DNA from: Jejubacter sp036620675
Lineage (GTDB): Bacteria; Pseudomonadota; Gammaproteobacteria; Enterobacterales; Enterobacteriaceae
DNA length: 64,000 nucleotides
Direction: 5' to 3' (one strand)
Assembly (NCBI GenBank): GCA_036620675.1
Contig: JAZHEE010000011.1
Translations under genes and position numbers: made by a program
The notes under the pieces: model-generated
Told to the model about the DNA's origin: nothing
What the model saw: only the letters and a program-made list of their open reading frames with translations
The model's database searches: none
Shown: positions 16,765-24,457 of the stretch, in pieces
How positions within the stretch are numbered: position 1 is the first letter of the stretch
Layout of the letters: every line of letters begins with the position of its first letter

Positions 16765-17334
16765 TCATGATTTGATCTCTATCGGTGTACCTGCTGGCAC
16801 CCTACTCCAAATATCTCGCATCTCCTCATTGCTGACAGCAATACACCCATCGGTCCAGTCCATACGCTGAAATACCGGCGCCAGCCATCCCCAGCCGTTG
16901 GGCAGACCGTGGATCATGATATTGCTTCCCGGATTATACCCACCGGCCTTTGCTCTCTGACTGTCGCGGGCATCCGGATACGAGATGTGCAGGCTGAGAT
17001 GATATTTCGAGCGGGCATTGCGCCAGTCGATGGCGTAGCGCCCTTCGGGCGTTTTCTGATCCCCCTCACGCATTTTGGGTCCCTGGTCGGCTGCACTACC
17101 CAGTGAAATCCGGTAACGGGCAATAGGCTGGTGATTTCTCCGGAGCTCCAGCGTTCGGGATGCCTTATGAACAACAATCCGATCGGCCTGTTCTGCAGGT
17201 GACCTGACCTGTGGTGGTGTACCGTATCCAAAACGCGCCATCAGCCAGGTGTAAACCGCAAGACAAAGTACCAATATCACCAGAAATAGCGCGACGGACA
17301 TAATCCGCAGCCCAAAGCATTTAAGGGAACGCAT
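16765..17334 (-). CDS. L,D-transpeptidase (YkuD) family protein
   Basis: 189 aa, anchored by one N-terminal membrane segment (residues 12-33), with the YkuD domain in the periplasm. Catalytic pattern is complete: H142 in IHGLPNGWGW and C164 in DWTDGCIAVSNEEM. Such enzymes cut or make meso-DAP cross-links or detach lipoprotein from peptidoglycan. It is divergent from tssB and next to a full T6SS locus, so it may open the cell wall for the secretion machine; that role is inferred. An independent housekeeping role is the alternative. Confidence 0.8.
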   Translation of the reverse strand: MRSLKCFGLRIMSVALFLVILVLCLAVYTWLMARFGYGTPPQVRSPAEQADRIVVHKASRTLELRRNHQPIARYRISLGSAADQGPKMREGDQKTPEGRYAIDWRNARSKYHLSLHISYPDARDSQRAKAGGYNPGSNIMIHGLPNGWGWLAPVFQRMDWTDGCIAVSNEEMRDIWSRVPAGTPIEIKS

Positions 17335-17901
17335 AACAGAGGGAACTCCCGGTAAGCCAGATACAGGTCAGGGTATCATGATATCTGTTTGTGGATTTTT
17401 AGCTATTTCTCAGCATCACCAGACACAACTTCAGCATTCAGAATTTTCACGCCAATCACCGAAAAGTCTTATTTGTTTCCCGTATCATGGAAAGTCATTA
17501 CCCGTAGCCGTCCTTTGTCTATAGTAATAAACGCCGGTTTGCGTGGAGGCTTTCATTAATCGGGGGGGCTGGTTTGATACTTCCCGCACCGGCTTTATTC
17601 CTGTGTTATTCAGTTTTCATTGATTTAAATCATGTCAGCACTCTAATTGCGTTATATGTCTCATTTTTCTTCTTTTCCCTGCCAGTTGTTCTGTGTTTTA
17701 TTTTTAATCTGGTTTAGTGGTCTGGTTTTCTCTCTTTTGGTGAAGTTTTCTTTTGATTTGTTGTGGTGGAAAATTCTTAAGAATCTTCTGATTGAAGATC
17801 TATGATCTGCGATATTGATTGGTTGCAGATGAATGCTCTAATATGGCGTGTAAAGAAACGTGGTTTCAGAAACCACTCACACAGCGATCAAAGAGGGATT
17901 T
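17335..17901 (+). promoter_or_regulatory. T6SS upstream regulatory region
   Basis: 567 AT-rich bp before tssB, with no gene. TTGATTTAAATCAT (17620-17633) matches the FNR half-sites TTGAT-N4-ATCAA in 9 of 10 positions. ATTCTTAAGAAT (17773-17784) is a perfect 12-bp palindrome. A weak sigma-70-like pair TTGATT (17815-17820), 18 bp, TAATAT (17839-17844) lies about 60 bp before tssB. No sigma-54 box was seen. A GTG in frame at 17860 is not the likely start of tssB. Confidence 0.4.
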
Positions 17902-18399
17902 ATGAGCGACAGCTTCCAGAAAGAGATACCCAAAGCCCGCATTAACCTGAAACTGGACCTGCATACCGGAGGGGCGAGTAAAAAAACTGAGCTGCCGCTC
18001 AAACTACTGGTGACCGGTGATTTCAGTAACGGCAGGGAAACGGCGCCTCTGTCAGAAAGAGAGAAGGTTAATATAGATAAAAACAACTTCGACAGCGTTT
18101 TGTCAGAATTTTCCCCCTCAGTAAACCTCACCGTTGAAAACACCCTGGCCGGTGACGGCAGCGAAGAAAATATCAATCTGACCTTTCGCAATATGAAAGA
18201 TTTCACGCCGGAGCAGGTGGCCCGGCAGATCCCCCAACTGAAAGCCATGCTGGCGATGCGTAATTTATTGCGCGACCTGAAATCCAATCTGCTGGATAAC
18301 GTCACCTTCCGTCAGGAGCTGGAAAAAATCCTACGCGATCCGACGCTCAGCGATGAGCTGCGTAATGAACTGTCCGCCCTGGCGCCGCAACAGGCGTAA
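17902..18399 (+). CDS. tssB: T6SS sheath small subunit TssB
   Basis: 165 aa, start ATG at 17902 after AGAGGGATTT. TssB/VipA: forms with TssC the contractile sheath in the cytoplasm. Family segments: PKARINLKLDLHTGGASKKTELPLKLLVTGDF, LTFRNMKDFTPEQVARQIPQL and LRDLKSNLLDNVTFRQELEKIL. First gene of the long plus-strand T6SS operon, 41 bp ahead of tssC. Confidence 0.95.
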   Translation: MSDSFQKEIPKARINLKLDLHTGGASKKTELPLKLLVTGDFSNGRETAPLSEREKVNIDKNNFDSVLSEFSPSVNLTVENTLAGDGSEENINLTFRNMKDFTPEQVARQIPQLKAMLAMRNLLRDLKSNLLDNVTFRQELEKILRDPTLSDELRNELSALAPQQA

Positions 18400-18440
18400 C
18401 AAAGGCCCTGTGTTTAACGGATTAACAAGAGAAAATGCTG

Positions 18441-19982
18441 ATGTCTGTAAAAAATGAATCGGTTGCTGGCGGCGAAAGCGTGGTAGTGGAACGTTCTGAA
18501 GCCGGTGGCGTGTATGCCTCCCTGTTTGAAAAAATTCATCTGAACCCGGTGGATAAGCTGAGTGCCCTGGAGTCGTGGCAGGATAATCAGACCATGTCGG
18601 ACGCCACGGCAGACGAACGCGTAACCGCAGCCATGCAGATCTTCCTGGAGCGCCTGAAACAGTCCGGCTCGAAGGTAGAGAAGCTCGACAAGACCCTGCT
18701 GGATCACCACATCGCTGAGCTGGATAACCAGATCAGCCGCCAGCTGGATGCTGTCATGCATCATGAGGCCTTTCAGGCGGTAGAAAGTCTGTGGCGTGGT
18801 GTGAAGTCTCTTGTCGACAAAACCGATTTCCGCCAGAACGTGAAAGTTGAACTCCTGGACATGTCCAAAGATGACCTGCGTCAGGATTTTGAGGATTCGC
18901 CGGAAATTATCCAGAGCGGACTGTATAAACATACATATATTGATGAGTACGACACCCCGGGCGGAGAGCCGATTGCCGCGCTGATTTCGTCTTATGAGTT
19001 CGACGCTTCTGCGCAGGATGTGGCGCTGCTGCGCAATATTTCGAAAGTGTCTGCTGCCGCCCATATGCCGTTTATCGGCTCGGTGGGACCGAAGTTCTTC
19101 CTGAAAGAGAGTATGGAAGACGTCGCTGCTATCAAGGATATCGGTAACTACTTTGACCGCGCTGAGTATATCAAATGGAAGTCGTTTCGTGACACCGACG
19201 ATTCCCGCTATATCGGTCTGGTGATGCCGAGGGTATTGGGTCGTCTGCCGTATGGTCCGGACACGGTGCCGGTGCGCAGCTTTAACTACGTGGAAGAGGT
19301 AAAAGGGCCGGATCACGAAAAATACCTGTGGACCAATGCCTCATTTGCTTTCGCCGCCAATATGGTGAAGAGCTTTATCAACAATGGCTGGTGCGTGCAG
19401 ATCCGTGGGCCTCAGGCGGGTGGTGCCGTTCAGGATCTGCCGATCCACCTGTACGATCTGGGGACCGGTAATCAGGTGAAAATCCCGAGTGAGGTGATGA
19501 TCCCGGAAACCCGCGAATTTGAATTCGCGAACCTGGGCTTTATCCCACTGAGCTATTACAAAAACCGCGACTACGCCTGCTTCTTCTCGGCCAACTCGAC
19601 CCAGAAACCGGCGCTGTACGACACGGCGGACGCCACCGCCAACAGCCGTATCAACGCGCGCCTGCCGTACATCTTCCTGCTGTCGCGTATCGCCCACTAC
19701 CTGAAACTGATTCAGCGCGAAAATATCGGCACCACCAAGGACCGCCGCCTGCTGGAGCTGGAGCTGAACACCTGGGTTCGTGGACTGGTGACTGAAATGA
19801 CCGATCCGGGCGACGAGCTGCAGGCTTCGCACCCGCTGCGCGACGCAAAAGTGGTGGTGGAAGACATCGAGGACAACCCGGGCTTCTTCCGCGTGAAGCT
19901 CTACGCCGTGCCGCACTTCCAGGTGGAAGGGATGGACGTCAACCTGTCTCTGGTCAGCCAGATGCCGAAGGCGAAAGCATAA
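18441..19982 (+). CDS. tssC: T6SS sheath large subunit TssC
   Basis: 513 aa TssC/VipB. The ATG at 18441 has AGAGA 8 nt upstream and is preferred over an ATG two codons earlier that sits too close. Family hallmarks: MHHEAFQAVESLWRGVKSLV, SSYEFDASAQDVALLRNISKVSAAAHMPFIGS and the C-terminal VVEDIEDNPGFFRVKLYAVPHFQVEGMDVNLSLVSQMP. Assembles with TssB into the sheath that drives the Hcp tube outwards. Confidence 0.95.
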   Translation: MSVKNESVAGGESVVVERSEAGGVYASLFEKIHLNPVDKLSALESWQDNQTMSDATADERVTAAMQIFLERLKQSGSKVEKLDKTLLDHHIAELDNQISRQLDAVMHHEAFQAVESLWRGVKSLVDKTDFRQNVKVELLDMSKDDLRQDFEDSPEIIQSGLYKHTYIDEYDTPGGEPIAALISSYEFDASAQDVALLRNISKVSAAAHMPFIGSVGPKFFLKESMEDVAAIKDIGNYFDRAEYIKWKSFRDTDDSRYIGLVMPRVLGRLPYGPDTVPVRSFNYVEEVKGPDHEKYLWTNASFAFAANMVKSFINNGWCVQIRGPQAGGAVQDLPIHLYDLGTGNQVKIPSEVMIPETREFEFANLGFIPLSYYKNRDYACFFSANSTQKPALYDTADATANSRINARLPYIFLLSRIAHYLKLIQRENIGTTKDRRLLELELNTWVRGLVTEMTDPGDELQASHPLRDAKVVVEDIEDNPGFFRVKLYAVPHFQVEGMDVNLSLVSQMPKAKA

Positions 19983-19995
19983 GGCGGTGTCAGGG

Positions 19996-21345
19996 ATGAA
20001 AATTTATCGTCCTTTGTGGAATGAGGGGGCGCTTCTGGCCCCTCAACAGTTTCAGCAGCAGGCTGAATGGGACGCGCTTTCACGGGCAGGTATTGCTGCC
20101 CGTGGCAGTGCCTTTCCCTGGGGCGTCGGTCGGGTAGAGCTGGATGAGGCGATGCTGGCCTCCGGCCGTATCCAGGCACAGTCACTGCGTCTCTGGCTTC
20201 CGGATGACACGCTGGTTGATACCCGGTTCAGTGACCTGCCACCCGAACCTCGTGAAATCGAGGCGCCGGCTTCTTCCGGCAATGCGGCGGTGACGGTGTA
20301 TGTGGCGCTGCCGGTGATGCAGGCCGGGATCGTTAATGTGCAGACCGACACGGTACCGGCAGAGCGTCCGCTGCGCTATCGGGAAGCCTGGGAGACGATT
20401 GCGGATCGTTTCGGGCAGGAAGAAGAGTCGATGGCGGTGGCCCGGTTTAATCTGGCATTCCGTTTCGAACATGAAGACAACAGTGCCTGGGACACCTGTG
20501 CCATTGCCCGCCTGCTGCAGGACGGGCAGGGGGGCTGGCGTCAGGATCCTGACTTTATCCCGCCGATGGCCCTGTTCTCGGCAAGTCGCGGTCTGTGTGA
20601 GCGTCTTGCATTGTTGAACCGCCAGTTGCGCTCCCGCCGTCAGCGTCTGATGGCGATGCGGCGTGAAAGTAACGAACGGATGGCCGACTTTGCGGTCGCC
20701 GATGTCTCTCTCTTCTGGCTGCTTAATGCCCTGAACTCGCATGCCCGGGTGCTTTCTGAGTTTGAGCGTTTCCCTGACAGGCATCCTGAGCTGGTCTGGG
20801 CCGAGCTGGCGCGCCTTGCCGGCAGTATGTTGACCTTCTCGCTGGAGCATGATCTGGATGCTATTCCGGGCTATGACCACAGCGCGCCGGAGAAAACCTT
20901 CCCGCCACTCTTCGACCTTATCAGCGAACTGCTGGAAGCCAGCCTGCCGTCACGCGTGGTGGCCGTCCGCATGGAGCGAATGGATCCGGAAACCTGGAAA
21001 GCCGTGCTGCACGATATTCGTCTGCGCGATGAAGCTGATTTCTATCTCTCTGTTCGTACCAGCCAGCCTGCCTGGCAGATTGCTGAACGCTTCGCCGAAG
21101 TCTGTATTGCCGGTGCACCGGCCAGTGTCGGAGAAGTGTCCGGCGTGGCCGTCGAAGGTATCGGCCTCATTGCCCTGAGCCGCGTACCTGCGGCGCTGCC
21201 GGTGCGTCTGGAGAACCAGTACTTTGTGCTGGATATGGAGAGCGATGCCGCCCGTGAAATGCTGGATCAGGGGGTCTGCGTCTTCTATGTTCCGTCGGTA
21301 CTCGGCGAGCTTGAGCTGGAATTATTTGCGGTGCTGCGCTCATGA
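19996..21345 (+). CDS. tssK: T6SS baseplate protein TssK
   Basis: 449 aa. The protein starts MKIYRPLWNEGALLAPQQFQQQ as in enterobacterial TssK, so the ATG at 19996 is taken rather than a GTG 9 bp earlier. TssK trimers connect the baseplate wedges (TssEFG) to the TssJLM membrane complex. Overlaps tssL by 4 bp (ATGA), so the two are translationally coupled. Confidence 0.93.
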   Translation: MKIYRPLWNEGALLAPQQFQQQAEWDALSRAGIAARGSAFPWGVGRVELDEAMLASGRIQAQSLRLWLPDDTLVDTRFSDLPPEPREIEAPASSGNAAVTVYVALPVMQAGIVNVQTDTVPAERPLRYREAWETIADRFGQEEESMAVARFNLAFRFEHEDNSAWDTCAIARLLQDGQGGWRQDPDFIPPMALFSASRGLCERLALLNRQLRSRRQRLMAMRRESNERMADFAVADVSLFWLLNALNSHARVLSEFERFPDRHPELVWAELARLAGSMLTFSLEHDLDAIPGYDHSAPEKTFPPLFDLISELLEASLPSRVVAVRMERMDPETWKAVLHDIRLRDEADFYLSVRTSQPAWQIAERFAEVCIAGAPASVGEVSGVAVEGIGLIALSRVPAALPVRLENQYFVLDMESDAAREMLDQGVCVFYVPSVLGELELELFAVLRS

Positions 21346-22094
21346 TAAAAGACTTTGATATTGACGCCCTGATGGCGGAAACCTGGCTGACCGTGGCGCA
21401 ACTGCGCCACGGCGGTAAGGTTACAGACGGTCCTGCGCTCTATGCCGCGTGTAAAGCGCAGGTGGAGAGTGTGCGTGAGGCTCTGGAGCGGGCCGGATTT
21501 GATGCAGAAAGTATCGGACATATCACCTATGCCCAGTGCGCCCTGCTGGATGAAACCGTTTTGAACCGCGGGCCGGAGCCGGGAGCGGCAGAAGGCAAGG
21601 TCGCTGAAACAGACGCCACGGACAGCCCTTTCTCCGCTGAAAACGCCCGTGACGTACTGAACAGGACAACGCTGGACGAGGGGCAGAAAGCCTGGCGTTC
21701 AGCACCGTTGCAGGCGGTGTATTTTGGCTCACTGCGTGCCGGAGGGGCGTTGTATGACCGCATCGCGGAGATACTGCGACATCCCGCCCCGGAGCCTGCA
21801 GTGCTCACCTGTTACCAGCGGGTGCTGGCGCTCGGTTTTCAGGGCCAGTACCGGTTGTCCGGTGTGGGTCAGGCCCGCCGTGATGAGGTTATCGCTGAAC
21901 TGAATGAACGCGTGCCGCCGCTTGAGACGGGGACGTCACTGGTGGTGCAGAATACCGGGCGTCGTCGTTACAACCTGCTGCGTTCCGTCTGGTTCTGGAT
22001 TGTGCTGGCGGTGGTGCTGACGGCTGTCGTGTGGTCTGGTGGTCATCTGTGGCTGCAGGAGTTGCTGCACCAACAACTCCCGGAGCAGCACTGA
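21342..22094 (+). CDS. tssL: T6SS membrane protein TssL (short DotU type)
   Basis: 250 aa DotU-like protein: a cytoplasmic helical domain (with CALLDETVLNRG and YFGSLRAGGALYDRIAEIL) and one C-terminal membrane anchor (about residues 216-238, VWFWIVLAVVLTAVVWSGGHLW). It binds TssK and TssM in the inner membrane. It has no peptidoglycan-binding domain of its own; this is provided by the next gene, which starts within its stop codon (TGATG). Confidence 0.93.
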   Translation: MIKDFDIDALMAETWLTVAQLRHGGKVTDGPALYAACKAQVESVREALERAGFDAESIGHITYAQCALLDETVLNRGPEPGAAEGKVAETDATDSPFSAENARDVLNRTTLDEGQKAWRSAPLQAVYFGSLRAGGALYDRIAEILRHPAPEPAVLTCYQRVLALGFQGQYRLSGVGQARRDEVIAELNERVPPLETGTSLVVQNTGRRRYNLLRSVWFWIVLAVVLTAVVWSGGHLWLQELLHQQLPEQH

Positions 22095-23776
22095 TGCGTG
22101 GGCGTACATTTGCCCGGGCGCTGTTTCCGGTACTGCTGTGCCTGGTGGCCATTCTCTGGCTGGTCTGGGGATTTCTGGCATGGCCTGCGTCGGGAAAAGC
22201 GTTCCTGACGCTGCTTTCTGTGCTGGTTGCCAGTGAGATAACCCGCCGACGCTATCTGCGCAGGCAGCCTGCACAACTGACCGGGGATAAAGAGGGCTTC
22301 CCGCCTGAAGGTCACACCGGCCCGGTGGTGATGGTCTGCGGGGATGTGGATGACGGCATGTTTGCACCTGGCCCGGGGCGGGGAACGGCAGAAGGCTGGT
22401 TCCTTCAGGTATCCAGCCCGGCTGAACTGAGCACGCTGGCGGGCGAGTTGCTGGTCCGTACCCCTACTATGGCCGGGCAACTTTCGGTGATGTTCCGCTG
22501 CCTGCCGGACCGCCATGATGATGAGGCGATGATGCGCGCCTCCCTGAAAGCAGTGCGTCTGCAGATGAAACAACTGCGTAGCCTGACGGGATATACCGTA
22601 CCGATGGTGCTGAATGCAGAGTTCAGTGGCCCACAGACCCCCTGGATTGTGGTGCGGGGCAATTCTGCCCTTGTGTGCCGGGACGATGAGCCAGCTATTA
22701 CTCTCAGTGAATGGCAATGCTCAGCGCAAACGGCCACGGTACAGCCGTTCCTCGCAGAAGCCACTTCAATGCTGCACCAGGTGATGCTGGATGAACTGGA
22801 AAAACCCGACCGTCTGTGTCCGCCGGTCCGTCCTTTCGCTGTCACCCTGCGCTTTGGTCAGGTCCCGACCTCTGCAACGGCGCTGTGGCCACAGTGGCTG
22901 TTTCGCCAGACCCGTATTGCCCCTTCTGGTCGCGTCAGTGCGTATGAGCGTCGCTGGCACTTCGCCGATCCCATACTCCCGTTGCTGGCTCCCTGGACCA
23001 CCCCGGTACAGGGGGGGAAGACCGGGCGTCGGGTGGTGATGGTTCTGCTGTTGTGTGCGCTTGGCGCCATTGCGCTTTCGGTGCAACATAATCAGGCGCT
23101 TATTCGCAAGATCAGCGCCGATCTTCAGCGCTGGGCGGCGATCCCAATGGCGCACTATGCCCCGAAAGCGCAGGCACTTCATGCGCTGCAACAGGATGCG
23201 TTGTTGCTGGAGCGCTGGCAGCGTCAGGGCGAGCCGCAGCGTTATGGTCTCGGCTTTTATCCCGGACAGCGTCTGTGGCTGGCTGTGCAGCAGGCCATTG
23301 ATACCTATGTACCACCGCCGCCTCCGCCGAAACCCAAGCCGAAACCGGTGCCGAAAATCGTGCGCCTCGACAGCATGTCGCTGTTCGACTCCGGCAAATC
23401 TGATCTGAAAACCGGTTCCACCAAAATGCTGGTTAACTCGCTGGTCGGCATCAAAGCGAAGCCCGGCTGGCTGATTGTTGTGTCCGGCCATACCGATAAC
23501 ACCGGCAATCCGCAACTGAATCAGACGCTCTCCCTGAAACGCGCCGAAGCGGTGCGTGACTGGATGCGCGATACCGGCGACGTGCCGGAAAGCTGTTTCG
23601 CGGTGCAGGGCTATGGCGAAAGCCGCCCTGTTGCCACTAATGACACGCCGGAAGGCCGCGCGCAGAACCGCCGTGTCGAGATCAGCCTGGTACCGCAGGC
23701 GAATGCCTGTCAGGTACCGGGCGTTACCACAACGTCATCGCAGGATGATGACGCATCACAACATGAAATGGAGTAA
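22094..23776 (+). CDS. tagL: OmpA-domain T6SS protein (TagL-like)
   Basis: 560 aa. The start is the ATG at 22094 that overlaps the tssL stop; a longer upstream frame has no basis. Two N-terminal membrane segments (residues 7-25 and about 33-47), a long cytoplasmic or central region, a further membrane segment (VVMVLLLCALGAIALSV, near 318-334), a Pro/Lys hinge PPPPPPKPKPKP (near 416) and a C-terminal OmpA-like domain (LFDSGKSDLKTGSTKML, SGHTDNTGNPQLNQTLSLKRAEAVRDWM, GYGESRPVATNDTPEGRAQNRRVEI). It should anchor the secretion complex to peptidoglycan, like TagL, although it is larger than the classical TagL. Confidence 0.85.
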   Translation: MRGRTFARALFPVLLCLVAILWLVWGFLAWPASGKAFLTLLSVLVASEITRRRYLRRQPAQLTGDKEGFPPEGHTGPVVMVCGDVDDGMFAPGPGRGTAEGWFLQVSSPAELSTLAGELLVRTPTMAGQLSVMFRCLPDRHDDEAMMRASLKAVRLQMKQLRSLTGYTVPMVLNAEFSGPQTPWIVVRGNSALVCRDDEPAITLSEWQCSAQTATVQPFLAEATSMLHQVMLDELEKPDRLCPPVRPFAVTLRFGQVPTSATALWPQWLFRQTRIAPSGRVSAYERRWHFADPILPLLAPWTTPVQGGKTGRRVVMVLLLCALGAIALSVQHNQALIRKISADLQRWAAIPMAHYAPKAQALHALQQDALLLERWQRQGEPQRYGLGFYPGQRLWLAVQQAIDTYVPPPPPPKPKPKPVPKIVRLDSMSLFDSGKSDLKTGSTKMLVNSLVGIKAKPGWLIVVSGHTDNTGNPQLNQTLSLKRAEAVRDWMRDTGDVPESCFAVQGYGESRPVATNDTPEGRAQNRRVEISLVPQANACQVPGVTTTSSQDDDASQHEME

Positions 23777-23781
23777 TTACG

Positions 23782-24273
23782 ATGGCAATCCCAGTTTATC
23801 TGTGGCTGAAAGACGACGGCGGCGCGGACATTAAAGGGTCTGTGGACGTTCAGGATCGTGAAGGCAGCATCGAGGTCGTTGCTCAGGAGCATAACCTGTA
23901 CATCCCGACCGACAACAACACCGGCAAGCTGACCGGCACCCGTATCCACACGCCGTTCCTGTTCACCAAGGAAATCGACTCCTCCAGCCCGTACCTGTAC
24001 AAGGCGGTGACCACCGGTCAGACCCTGAAATCCGCGGAATTCAAGTGGTACAAAATCAACGACGCCGGTCAGGAAGTGGAGTACTTCAACACCAAACTGG
24101 AAAACGTGAAGGTGGTGAAGGTGAACCCGGTGATGCACGACATCAAGGATCCGAGCTTCGAGAAGCATAACCACCTGGAGCAGATCGAACTGCGCTACGA
24201 AAAAATCACCTGGACCTACAAGGACGGCAACATCATTCATTCCGATTCCTGGAACGAACGCGCCACCGCGTAA
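23782..24273 (+). CDS. hcp: T6SS tube protein Hcp
   Basis: 163 aa Hcp/TssD, ribosome site GGAG before the ATG. Starts MAIPVYLWLKDDGGADIKGSVDVQDREGSIEV and has the EHNLYIPTDNNTGKLTGTRIHTPF and WTYKDGNIIHSDSWNERA segments of enterobacterial Hcp. Hexameric rings stack to the inner tube and can carry small effectors. No C-terminal effector extension. The 184-bp gap behind it, with a REP-like hairpin, may keep hcp mRNA levels above those of clpV. Confidence 0.96.
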   Translation: MAIPVYLWLKDDGGADIKGSVDVQDREGSIEVVAQEHNLYIPTDNNTGKLTGTRIHTPFLFTKEIDSSSPYLYKAVTTGQTLKSAEFKWYKINDAGQEVEYFNTKLENVKVVKVNPVMHDIKDPSFEKHNHLEQIELRYEKITWTYKDGNIIHSDSWNERATA

Positions 24274-24283
24274 GCCCCTGTTC

Positions 24284-24319
24284 CCCTCTCCCCTCCGGGG
24301 AGAGGGTCAGGGTGAGGGG
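24284..24319. repeat. palindromic REP-like element after hcp
   Basis: CCCTCTCCCC (24284-24293), 3-nt loop, GGGGAGAGGG (24297-24306), then TCAGGGTGAGGGG: second copy of the element at 172-207. It stands in the hcp-clpV gap and could act as a partial terminator or 3' end stabiliser. Confidence 0.75.
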
Positions 24320-24457
24320 GAAATTTGCTGAGCGCCTGCGGGTAGCGGGCTTTCAGCAAAGAACACCACCACATGACTGCTTTCCGTACCTGATGCGCCT
24401 GGGGCAACGGCGACGGGCGGTAGCATGCCTGCCTGCAACCGATAAAGAGAGGAACTC

